The position numbers and the translations under genes are program-made. A stretch of DNA of 64,000 bases from the NCBI GenBank assembly GCA_022829145.1, contig CM040761.1:5028053-5092052 (forward strand), given 5' to 3'. Source of the stretch: Albula goreensis. Taxonomy: Eukaryota; Chordata; Actinopteri; Albuliformes; Albulidae. Of the stretch, positions 11,408 through 23,700 are shown one piece after another. The notes below the pieces were generated by a model. That model saw nothing but the letters and a program-made list of their open reading frames with translations. It searched no databases and was not told where the DNA came from. Numbering within the stretch: position 1 is the first letter of the stretch; each line of letters begins with the position of its first letter.

Positions 11408-14300
11408 CTGAAAGCCAGACACTACAGAAAATTCCACCTACTTACATGACAAGTTATTCAATTTTTTTAATGACATTAATAGAGGAAAAGCAATCAGTCA
11501 AATAAAAAATATCAAAGGTAACAGTCTAGGCAGGTAACTATATATAGTAGAGCCAAGTACACGTGAACTGGATCATTTTTAAACCTCGCTAAAAAGCTGT
11601 CAGCTTCAATGTCCTTTTACCCCAAACTTTCAAAATCAAATAAAAAGAATTTTACTTGTGTTTACTAAAGTTGATTTTGTTATGATGTCATTTTAATTTC
11701 TTGTCTTTCCTGTCTTTCGACAAACAATAACTTAAATGTATTTTTCATTAATTAACAAAAATACATGTATATTATCATTGGTATCACTTGATAGCAAAAT
11801 ATTAAGCAGGTGTGAATTTTAAACTGATTTGAGATCACTGAACAGCAAATTGTCATAGGACCGGGAATGGCTATCACAAGATTGAACAAGTCATTCAGCC
11901 ATTTAGTAAGGTCAAGGTGGAGTTCAAGTGATCTGAGCTATGTAATTCAGGCTTGATGTACACACAGATTTTCATGAAGGAAAGATTTGATTCACCGAGA
12001 GACAATTAAAACCAATAAAAGATCCTGTCAGTTACCCACCAGTCAGGACTGATGTCATCTACCACACACAAACAGCATGCAGACCATTAATCCCTGCTGA
12101 ATCACACCAAGTGTACATTAAATACTACAGCCGTTTCTTCTTCCCCTGCAACAAGAACGCGAAGCACATGATCAATCTTTCTACACGCTTGATAGGTTCA
12201 GAGGCCGGATAACCTTATTAGGTGAACTATGAGCATATGTACATTAGCCTGTCAGCCATAATGCAGAAAACAGAGTGCCTTTAGAAGAAGTGAAGCCAGT
12301 GAGTTCAAAAGCACATTCCAATATTTATATCCCAGTAGTACCATTCACCTCCCTAAAAGTAATTGTATCTGATAAAATTTTAACAGATCTGATGAAATAT
12401 AAAAAAAAAATGTCATGTAATTTGACTCAGGTTAATTAAGCCACCAGAAAAAAAAAAAAGGTGATGGAAGAATGAACCGCCTGTCCAAACCCCTTCCTTT
12501 AAGCCCCTCATCGCGTTCTCAATCCCCGGCCCATGGCGGTGGAGGGGGTTTGGTGGTTGGTTGCTCTGTGCTGACCCCGCAGAACGCCCCTGCCTCTTCC
12601 ACCTTGCCCTGGGGGTTGTACACAGTAAGGAATACTCGCCATCTGAAAAGCAACCAATTGTTAGAGTAGTGGGCCCTGCCTTTAACAATAGCTTTCACCC
12701 CTTTCAGTCATGCATCGCATGTACGGGTATTAGGGAGGTCAAGTCCCATTAGCCTCAAGCGATGAGCGTCCTACAGTTCTCAGAGAGACGGCGGAGTGGG
12801 TATGTGGACTGGTTGAGTGAGACAGCTTTAATTAACTCTTTCAGACAACAGCGCTAATAAACTGCAGTGCGGTAATTAGCACCACGCTCAGTTACATGAC
12901 CTTAGCGCCAACTGTCAATGTTTAGCCACCACCAGTGTGTATCTGGGAAAGACAATTTAATCTCACCGAAACAAAACCTCTTTTGTATGATCTACCACCT
13001 CCAATTTATCACCGATTATGCTATTCTACATGTAAAGACTGCTCAATATCAAGGCAAAGGTTTTGGGAACAACACTCTGGCCTCAATAATGAGAGGCTCT
13101 GGTTCATTGAGAAGGTGTGACAGGACACTTGTCTAAATTACCAGCATTACAATCACACTGTCAGACCTGCCAGTGATTGATTAGGTCCCATCTGGTCTGG
13201 GTGTTAAAACAGGAAGGGCCTTAATGTTACCCCTGGGAAGGTCACCGATACAGCCGAGACCATCCGACAAAACACCAATGGAGCTGGCTCTCCATTCCTG
13301 TGAACAAGGGTGAGAGGTGTAGCTTACACAGTAAAGCATCGCTCACAAGCGTTTATGAATGGAAAAGATGCAATGCGCAGAACTTGTGCTGAGCTGTATC
13401 CAGTACAATTACCTAACAGTTCAATTACAAATTGAATGTACACTTAATGATGAAAGCTCCTTCTGTTCATTTCAAATCCACCTCCTGTTAATTTCACACT
13501 GAAAGTCAGTGCTATTCAAGGTCAAGCATGGAACAGAATGGCCCCTACAGCGATCATTATTTTTCTCTAATGGGTTCTTGGCCACACCTGCATAATTTTT
13601 CCCATCTCTAGTGACTCTGTTATTAGCTAATGGCAAAAAGCGCAGTCCCACCCACAGCCCTACAGCGTTGACTCCCAAAAATAACAGACCAATGAAATTT
13701 TATTAAGGTGATATGGTTTATTTTGTGTTTCATGGAAAGCTGCCAAAGAATCACACGGAGACATCTCTGCATAAATCACTCAAGTTTCACAGAATAAGAG
13801 TAGTGTCAGAGTGTCCCCTTTCTCTGGCAGCTTCAAGCATTGCTAAGTGTCACAGATATCCTCAATTGAACCTCCATTATGGGCCTAAGTCAGACATGCT
13901 TAAATGATTTTTCTGCATAACTTATTTTTGCGAGAATGGGAGACTTGCGCCGAAAATGCACTTAAGCAAAGGTCTGAAACGGCCCTATGTGAACAGCAAC
14001 CTGTCTGCCCAGAATGTCAATGTCACAGATGCATCATGGGTAACATTTATAAGGCAATATTACTCATTGGTAGTTTTCAAAGCCTACTTTCCCCATCAGA
14101 TTTTCTTTCATTCTACTCGCAAATTGGAATTTTTACCATGGGCATTCTAAAGGAAAGACATATAAGCATGGAAATAGTTTAGCTCTTTGGGATAAAAATA
14201 AATAAATGAATACAATGTTTAAATATGGGATGAGCTCATGGAATCTTACAGAGATTGATTTTGAAAAAAAAAAAAAAATTACTGTTTACAAAGAAAAGGT
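11408..14300. other. Intergenic, possible conserved non-coding blocks, no gene recognised
   Basis: No frame with recognisable domains. An A-run lies at 12400-12409 and another A-run at 12447-12460. The stretch 12780-13330 is complex, non-repetitive and rich in homeodomain-type words (taattaa near 12831, taattag near 12873), which is how regulatory blocks often look. This is an impression only. Confidence 0.5.
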
Positions 14301-14333
14301 GTGTTTAAGCTGCAATAATGACCATGATATTGT

Positions 14334-14339
14334 TTTATT
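14334..14339 (-). terminator. mmadhc: mmadhc polyadenylation signal AATAAA
   Basis: AATAAA on the minus strand, about 185 nt downstream of the stop codon; the first canonical hexamer after the stop. It predicts a short 3' UTR ending near 14310-14325. Confidence 0.65.
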
Positions 14340-14448
14340 GAAAACCTACCAAAAGCAGAGAAAGGAAACCAGGAGGTTACAAAAACAGTACTTGTCACTT
14401 GTGTATCGGATACTGCGACACTGCTTAAAAGGGTGGTTCTCACAACCT

Positions 14449-14474
14449 CCCACCCCACCCCCAACGCCCCACCC
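14449..14474 (-). promoter_or_regulatory. G-quadruplex motif in the mmadhc 3' UTR
   Basis: In transcript sense this is five G-runs of 3, 4, 5, 4 and 3 bases separated by loops of 1, 4, 1 and 1 nt. That satisfies the classical quadruplex rule several times over. It begins about 48 nt after the stop codon. Confidence 0.6.
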
Positions 14475-14522
14475 AACTCCATCTGGACTAATCCCCACCC
14501 ACCCCCTCTACAAGCTCCTCCC

Positions 14523-14720
14523 TCAGTTGCCTCCCTGCAGCTTCTTCATGACAAGGCTGTTGGGAGGTGCGTTGGTGAACAGTGACCCCACGAACACGTG
14601 CGTGCCCCAGAGCACATGACGGATCACCTTACAGCAGCCGAGGTCCTCGATTTGGAAGCCCAGGTGCCGGTACCGCTCATCTGTTTCGAACAATGTGTTG
14701 TTTGTGTAAGACCCGAAGAA
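14523..14720 (-). CDS. mmadhc: mmadhc exon 8 (last coding exon)
   Basis: Begins after the acceptor ttcccttccccag in phase 0 with Phe-Phe-Gly and encodes 65 residues plus TGA. Contains [16 protein letters not shown] and LGCCKVIRH. The Cys pair holds the residue reported to contact cobalt in the human MMACHC-MMADHC complex. Confidence 0.96.
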   Translation of the reverse strand, partial: FFGSYTNNTLFETDERYRHLGFQIEDLGCCKVIRHVLWGTHVFVGSLFTNAPPNSLVMKKLQGGN

Positions 14721-17700
14721 CTGGGGAAGGGAAACAAACAGGAAGAAAAATGAAATACATATATACGTATGAGCACACGCGCACACACCATTTCTGTCCT
14801 TCACCTAAAATACATAAACATGTCCAAAACATAAACCAAACAAAATAGTGACCTCACATGTCCTTTTGTCAAATTTTGTAAGCATGTCAAGTTTGTTTTT
14901 CTTTTACCATAGATAGATAAAGAAGGATGGATGAAAGTTTTTTTTTACATTTATGATAATAAAATCTTGATAACCATGAAGCTTAACTGTGTACAATACT
15001 TGTAAAGGTTCTACTGTACAGCAAATGTCTGTCTGAAATCAGATCTTTCAGGACAGACCATTAAAAATAACTTTTAATTTGTATGGATTAGGAATCCACC
15101 ACTGTAAAATGGTGTAACAATGGGTGTAACTGAGAACACTACTTACCGCCAGTCCAGAGCAGGGGTCTATAAAATCGGCCCAGAATCCCGCGGACCGGAG
15201 TGCGAAACAGATCTCTTTGGCGCCGGTAACAAACTGTAGAGATACACCCATGGAAGAAAGACACCGTTTGGATTTACCTCACTTGCCTTCAGCCACACTG
15301 ACATTTAATTCAGAGATGTTTGTGAAATAATGGATGCTACAGTAAACTGAACTGCAAACTAAAGAAGGCCACAGTTTCACTGAACACAGTTTCACTTGAA
15401 GCCCTTGACCACTTTATATTTTGTTTTGCTTTATAACAAAGCCTCACAGCTCAAGAGAAAAAAATCAGAATCCGATTCGACCAGCTAATGCTACTACTGA
15501 CCAATTTACATTCTTCAGCATACACCTTATGTTTTATTGGAATAATACAAAGAAATTTGCCGGAGGCAGTGCTGTAACGGCAACAACAAAACACAAAGCT
15601 AGCACTCAAATTAGTTTCAAACGAGGATGTGCAATGTGGGCAATAGTCTCACTGGGGTAGACTCCTGACAACAATCGCTAACATGGAGACGAGATCGCTG
15701 GTGACGGGAGGCAGGGGGTTGGGCGTGGCCGCCCCGCCGCGGCGTACATTAACAAGCTTAACGTGCGACTCTGCGGCCCTACAGCAGCGGTGTTAACCAG
15801 ACGGTGAATAATCAGGGCGCCGATGACACGGCGTTCACTGTGGAGGAGCCCCTCTGCCCACAGTCTCAGCCCGCTGTCCGAGCCGCCTGTCCCTTTGCGT
15901 GCTGCTCCTCCATTGTCTCGGTGGGAAAGAAACCACTTTTAAAGCGGAACGCCGGGACTCCGGATTCAAATTCGGCTGGCACGAATTCTACGGCTATCGG
16001 AACAAAGGGACGTTGATTGATGCTCTGATTAAATGCTATAAGAATTGGGTCTCTGCATACTTCACTGAGCTGGTCCTTTTAAATGAGACATCAGCCAGAG
16101 ATATCCCTTTATACCTGCCTTTCCACTCTGTGCCTAAGCAAAGCTCACCATTTCATACATCAGACATTATGTTGGTTCGGAATGCAATGGCGTTTACATT
16201 TCACATTTCCTATGTTTCTTTAATGCAAAATTTCCTCTCTAAACACTAGGAAACAGTCAGTTCTTGGCTGTAAAATTAGTTTCTGTATGGAAGCAAGGAT
16301 GTTTTTGTAAATATCAGTGTGGTGAGCAGCAAAAACACTAATAACCAGAGTGTATTTTTCATACCATATTATTAAGACATATCTATATGACTGGGGTATA
16401 TCACTGGATCTGTGTTGTGGTTTTAACATTAATATTACAATCAAAATACCCCATTTTTCTACTTGAAAATAGAATGAATTTAAACATCTTACCAAAAACT
16501 GCAAGTATGTTTGAACAGCAAAACAATACAATGGCTTGTTCCTCTAGTGTGTGTTAAATAACCCTTTAATAAATAATCTCAGTGTGTAATTATTAACGCT
16601 GAGAAAATATGAACCTTTGCCACATTATTATATTTGCAATCGTACTGTGGCTTACACAGCTCGGATATGCATAGATTGCCACCAGGAAATCATAGCTGGC
16701 CTTAACATTTAGGTTGATAACATGCAAGCCATGAAGAATTTTAGTCCAAGGAGCACTTCCACTACAGATTCGTATTCATAACAAGGATCATATGATTCCC
16801 AACGGAGGTGTTACTTCATTGTAATTTTAAATAAGGAATGTTGTGAACCTTGCAAGCATTTGAGCATTATGCAGGAGAAAATCTGGTATTTTAATGTGAG
16901 CGTCCTCGCTGATTAACCAGTAGCACATTGCTTTTAGCTTTTCAGACGGGGGATAATAATACATTTGAAATTGTATAGCGTAGCACAAGTATTATTCTCC
17001 AGACCAGCCAATAGAAACCCAGCATGGACACACGGCTGGTCTTTTAACTCACTCTATCCAGCAGCTGCTCTCTCTCCTTGTCCACTTCTTCGCACCACGC
17101 CGTCATGTCGTTTTGAGTTTTCTGGGTCACCGTGACGACGGTCATGCCATTGGCTGGGGCCTCTGGAAACATTGACTCAAAATCTGACAAAACAGGGTGA
17201 TATTATCATCATGTGTGGTACACACAACAGTGATTCAATAGTAAACTAAACTCCTGTGATGTACAACTAAATTTCTCTTACTCAAATATACTACTTTCAT
17301 AGTATTGTGTAATTATAAAGCAATAAAAGCAATTGCTTAACTTGAGATTAATATAACATTCCAAATCAGCACAAGGTAGCAAACATAGTTGGCAAATATA
17401 GTATTGCCCTCTAGTGTACATTTTAAAAATTGCAATTCTAGAACTTCTTCCAAAAAAGCATTCAGTCTTTTTATGAATTAACCACATATACCCCTTTCCA
17501 CAAATCTTTCTTTTCTTTACAATTAACCCAAAATATACAGAGGATCAGACTCTCTCAAATTAAAGACATGATTTATCAATATGCTTTACCTAAAACTACT
17601 AGATGAAAGGTCTGAGTAATGAGTGAATGAATGCAAATGAACAATTCTGTCAGAGAATCTGTTTTAAAGGCAGAGACTCATAAAAGTGCATTTTCATGAG

Positions 17701-20700
17701 TCTATACCTTCAGGCCAAAATTAAATAAAACTACTGTATGGTCTCTACCTTTTGAACAGCATACTTTCATGATTTAGACTGCAATTATCTACTGTTAATA
17801 TTGCTACATTTACCTGTCATTGAAATGATGAAAAAAATGTGTGAGTAGCATCACGTTAAACGTACTATTAAAATTTAAGTAGAATGGAGTTGGAATGAAT
17901 TCTGGCTAAGAAGTCCTACTTAATTTCTTGGTGATTATAATGGATGCTAATGCTAATTAATGGGAAACCTGATTATACCGAAAGTTAATTAGTACCTTTC
18001 TTCAGCAGCTCTGGGCAGGTCTGTATGGCACATTCCACATTTGAGGTATCAAAGTACTTTTCTGCTTTGTTAACTTTATGAGATGTGGGAGGGGCTTCTT
18101 TCCCCTGTGGAAATACAAAGAAATAACAGATTAGTGCTAGCAGAGGATAAATTAAGAATTCTGAAACACAAGACAGTCTTATTTTACTCAACAACATACA
18201 AAACTGAATTTACCCAAACACCTACACCTATCCAAATATTTTAAAGGTATAAAAACAGTATCTAATTATACGCATGAAAGGGATTTGGAAGAATTCATTG
18301 GAACCGTTCAAAGAATTCAATGTAAGATTTGTTTCAACATATGTACTCATTATCATACAAAGACTTTTATCTTCACATAAAGACTAATAGATAAAACCAA
18401 TGTAGAGGGATGGACAGAGTCAAACTACCATTACACATTATGAAATATGTCATTTATTACATTAACATACATTGTTGTACAAAAGGCCAGTAAACTGGGG
18501 GAGGGGGGACCATTGTTTCTGTGCGGCCACCTGGAACTGGCCTGACTGTTTTGAGGAGCCCCCTTCTCCCCTGGTCTCAGGTTACACAGAAGAACACCCT
18601 GGAGCCAACCCCTCAGGTGCAGGAGGGAGCTTATTGGTGGGGACTCTTTGCCCTGCGATTGACCCCAGCACTCTCCACCAATAGGCACAGGGCAGCATGC
18701 AACCTTTATTTTGGTCCCTCTCAACTCCTCCCCAGACAGACACTGACTTCCGGAGTGAGAGGATGCAGCATCTCTCTGTTGGAGACGGCTGTATTTAGTG
18801 TGCGTGCTTGCCCAAGTAAGTGCCTGAACTTAAGACTCTTGTCCTGTGTAACTTGTTGTATATAGTTTGTAAACTGTTTGTATATTGCTGTGTTGCGGGA
18901 TATAGCTAAAACTGGTTGTACCGTGTGTCATGGTGTGCTCGTATAACTGTACATTGCTGTATGTATGTGTAGTCGATAAGTGTACCGTTATTAATACTCG
19001 GTGGTATTGTTGTGAGCCGGTGGCAGTGTTGTGGGTCCTGACCAGTTAGGTGTCGGTGGTGTAGCCTAGCAAGATGGCTGCCCCCATCACTCACAGCTGG
19101 CTGGCCTCATAAAATGACCGCCAGGCCCACACACTGAGCCTACCAAGATGGCTGCCTAACCTGGCAGGCTCTATGGCTCCACCTGGTGGCGCACCAGTGG
19201 TATCGTAGGCAACCGCCCGCTTTAATACAGCTATACTGGGTAGTAGCCTAGCAGCTCCCTAGGTTACATGTACAGTGTACAGTGGTGAATTGTTCATTGT
19301 GTATTTATTTAATATGTTCCTTCTTGTTCTCCCTTTTAGAGACCACACACACACACACACACACACTCACACATACACATACCCATACACCCCTTACCCT
19401 TACCCTGAATGACCCACTCCAAGTTCCCCACACCTGTGTGTACCCCCTCTCAATAAAGCTCCAGACCAATGGAAACCTGTCTCCGTGTTCTTGCCGACAT
19501 CCCGTGGCGATCACACACAGTTAACCACACCTCAGGGATCCAAAGGAGTAGGCACATCGTGCAGTAGGCACCCTGCCCTCCCTTACAAGTGGTCCTTCGA
19601 GCCGGATCCCTGTGGTTACCACGGTGACAGGATGTCCAGAGAGAATGTCGGTGGGGAACAAAGGGAGGACATCGTCAGGCCCAGACGCCAGACACGCCCT
19701 CCACTACGCCTGGATGACTATGAGGTGCAGTTCCCGGGACATCGCCCGTACCAGACTCCACCCCACACGGCACCGCCTAGGACGAGGTGGGAGGACGATT
19801 CCCGACACCGGTTGGCCCAGGCCCCTCCACTCAGGCCTCGCAGTGAAGCAGATATGGAGGACTGGGACACATTCATGGAGGAGCTGCAAGATGCCCGTAG
19901 GCGATACGGCTCAGCGTCCTGGCTCATTCGGGGTCTTCGTGGAGAGATCCAGGCCTTGATGGAGACCTCTCCCAGGGCTGGACCCCATCTCCTCACCGCC
20001 CTACCTGGAGGGAACCAATGGGAGCTTATGGCGGAGCATCAGAGGAAGCGCAGTGGGAGGAGCCACAGCAGCGTTCCAGTGCATTCCCTCCATTTAGCCA
20101 CCGCCCGTTGGGACTGACCTCACCTGTACCTGCACAGAGGCTTACTCCTTCAGTGGGTCGCCAATCCCCTCATCCTACACTCAGATACAGCCCTGCTCAG
20201 GACCCTGAAGAGGCAGCCGATCGGGACTGGCCTGACCTTCCACTACCGCTGGACAAAGGAAGGAACACTCCGCAGCCAGACCCTGTGGAAGAGGTGAGGG
20301 ACTACCTGCGGGAAATGCGTATTTGGCAATTCTTTGCTCGCTCCCCCAGACAGCCCCTTCCACAGCAGGTGCAGAGGAACCCTCCTTCAGTGCTGCATTA
20401 TCGACTGCCACCCCCGACTCCAGACTGGTCAGTACAGCCCTGGTCAGAGCCCCAGGCGTTCCGCCGCCAGCAGCAGTGGCAACCCCTGGCTACAGAGGCA
20501 GCGACGCCACATCACAGGCTACCGAGTATCACAGCCCCATCAAGTCACCAGCTAGGTCCGCTGGGTACCCCTTACTCACGGTGTGCCCTCCATGCAGACC
20601 AGAGAGCGGTCTTAAGGGCCAAAACCATCCATCCCAGACTTCATCCACAAGGATCCTAGCGAGTTTGCACGGCTCTAAATGGCCCTGGAGAATCTCCTTC

Positions 20701-23700
20701 CAGCAGACGCCACCGAGTTGTTCAAGTATCAGATCCTTGCGGACCACCTGAAGCTGGAGGAGGCCAGGTGGATCGCAGATGCCTATCTGCACTCACCATA
20801 CCCGTACTCCGACACGATGGCAGCTCTGATAGAAAAGTTTGGACGCCCTCATCAGCTGGCCCTGAAGAGGATCGCTGCGGTCATGGAGGCTCCGAGTGTG
20901 AGGCCAGGGGATACTGGGGCATTTGAGAGGTTTGCGCTCCAGATCCAGGCTCTCGTCGGGATGCTCCAGACACTGGGCCCAGATGGTGAAGCAGAACTGA
21001 TGTGCGGATCACACGTGTCCCGGCTGCTAACCAAATTGCCTACAGAGGCTAAGGCTAATTTCCGGCGGCGTATGTACTACCGGCCCAATGACACACATAC
21101 ACTCAGGGACTTTGCAGAGTGGCTGCAATACGAATCCTGGTGTCAGGATCATGGGGAACCGGTTAGTATCCAACCCCGGAAGGACCCCCCAGCCCAGCGG
21201 AAAGGAGAGCAGAGGTCAGCTCCCAAGAAGGCAACCATCCTCCACGGGACTAACCAAGCCCCTCAGACCAGCACCTCTACATCCGCTGCATCCAGCCCAC
21301 CTGCTGAGAAAAGGCAGGAGAGGTTCACAACGCAGTGCCCGTACTGTGATTCAAAGGATCACTTCCTCGGTCAGTGTTCTGACTTCAAGAAGCTGACAAA
21401 GGAAGAGGTGATCAGTTGGATCCAGACAAACAAGCGGTGCTGGAGATGTGGTCACAACCATCAGGCAGCCCAGTGTAACCTGAGGAAACCCTGCAACCTG
21501 TGCAAGGGGAAGCACCTGCGAGTCCTGCACGAGGCCAACAGCAGAACTCAGAGTGAGGGCACCTGCCTGGTGAGACCCTCTACCTGGACAGGCCGAGGAG
21601 CAACACCCATGTGCTGCTGAAGGTGGTCCAAGTCATCCTGAGGCATGGCGAGCGCTCGCTGGAGACGTATGCAGTCTTGGATGATGGCTCAGAACGTGCC
21701 ATTCTCCTAGCGGCAGCAGCACAGAAGCTAGGCCTTCAAGGGCGGCTGAAGATCTGGCCCCTACGGACCATACACCAGGACGTCAAGATCCTGCATGGAG
21801 CGCCCGTGACCTTCCAGATCGCTCCAGCTAGCCAGCCCAAGAAGAGCTTCACAGTCCAAGGAGCCTTCACTGCAGGACATCTAGGCCTGGCAGAACACAC
21901 CTACCCGGTGGAAACACTCCAGGGTAGGTACAAGCACTTACAAGGCCTGCCACTCGTGTCCATGAAGAGGGTACGCCCATTACTGCTCATTGGGGCTGAT
22001 TACCCACATCTGATCACCCCAGTGGAGCCCGTGCGGCTAGGCCCACCAGGGGGTCCCGCTGCCATAAAGACCAGACTTGGTTGGACATTGCAGGGTCCAA
22101 CAAAGTATGTCCAGGAGCAGCTTCCTCCAACGCAGTGTCTGCTGACCGTCAGTCCTTCTGCTGAGGATCTGTTCCAGAGTGTGGAGAAGCTATGGAAGAT
22201 GGACACCCTCCCTTACCGGAGTGAAAAGCTGGTCACCCGGTCACACCAGGACCAAGAGGCAGTCCAGCTACTGGAGGCAGAGACCACGCGAGTTGTAGTG
22301 AACGGTGTGGAACGCTATGCTACGCCTCTCCTTAGGATTAAGGACATGCCCTGCTTGAGGGCCCTAAGGAAGCGGTCATGCCCAGCCTCCGAAGTACAGA
22401 GAGGCGCCTGTTGAAGGACCCAGAACTAGCCGTAGCCTACGGGGAGGAGATCAGGAAGTTGGAGGAAGCAGGGTATGTGGTCAAGATAGACCCAGAATCC
22501 TGGACAGCACAGAGGAGTCATGGTTCATTCCTCACCACATAGTGGAACACAATGGCAAGAAGCGGGTTGTTTACAACTGCTCCTTCCAGTACCAGGGGAG
22601 GAATTTGAACAAGCTCCTTCTCCCTGGACCCACTTTAGGCGCTTCTCTTCTTGGGGTGCTGCTCCGCTTCCGGGAACACACTGTCGCCATTACTGGAGAC
22701 ATCAAGGGTATGTTCCACCAGGTACGGCTGCTTCCCAAAGACAAGCCCCTCCTTCGTTTCCTGTGGCAGGACATGAGAGGTGAACCCCCAGATGTGTACG
22801 AACGGCAGGTCCTCCCATTCGGTACCACCTGTAGCCCCTGTTGTGCTACCTTCGCCCTGCAGAAGCATGTCCTCGACCACAGCGAACCAGATGAGGATGT
22901 ACGGGTCTCAGTCGAGAGGTGTTTCTACGTCGACAACTGCCTGCAGAATCTACCGTCAACGGAAGAAGCCAGGCAACTGGTCACGAAGTTGAGGACCCTC
23001 CTAGCCTCAGGAGGCTTTGAAATCCGTCAGTGGGCCAGCAACGTGCCAGAAACCGTCAGCGACCTGCCAAAGGAAGCCAGGTCAGAGAGCAGTAAGTTGT
23101 GGCTCTCCCAAGACCGCATAGACCCACAGGAGCTGACGCTGGGGCTGTGCTGGCACTGTCAATCGGACGTGCTAAAGTACAAGCACCGGTCGATTGGCTA
23201 CACCGTCCCCACTATGCGGAACATTTACCGGGTTCTGCATGGTGAGCTGCAGGACCTACCTCAGATTGTTCTGCCCCGGTGCTATGTGCAATCAGACATG
23301 GACCAGCCCTGTGTAACCAGGGACATCCACATCTTCTGTGATGCCTCAGAGCGTGCTTATGGCTCTGTGGCATATCTCCGCACAGAAGATGCCCAGCAGC
23401 GTGTCCAGGTATCGTTCCTGATGGCTCGGTCCAGGGTAGCCCCCAAGCGCCAGCAGTCCACGCCCCGGCTAGAGCGGAGTGCTGCCCTGACAGGAGCACA
23501 GCTAGCGAAGCTCCTGGAGAGGGAGCTTACTCTAGGCATCCGGCAGACGACCTTGTGGACTGACTCCACAACAGTCCTTACCTGGCTCCAGTCTGAATCA
23601 TGCCGATTCAAGGTCTTTGTTGGCACCCGCGTTGCTGAAATCCAGGAGCTTACAGACCGACATGCCTGCCGCTATGTGGACTCCAGGAGCAACCCGGCAG

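Noticed and set aside
14206..14619. 137-codon plus-strand frame rich in Pro and Thr
   Set aside because: It is antisense to the mmadhc last exon and 3' UTR and consists of the complement of the G-rich UTR; no domain.
15899..16249. 116-codon plus-strand frame in mmadhc intron 6
   Set aside because: No recognisable domain, opposite strand to the gene, partly within the CpG-rich block; no splice or conservation evidence available.
18431..18724. Minus-strand frame repeated at 25271-25621
   Set aside because: Antisense shadow of the BEL LTR; it recurs because the LTR recurs.
19705..19996. Minus-strand frames inside the BEL gag region
   Set aside because: GC-rich antisense shadows of gag without independent features.
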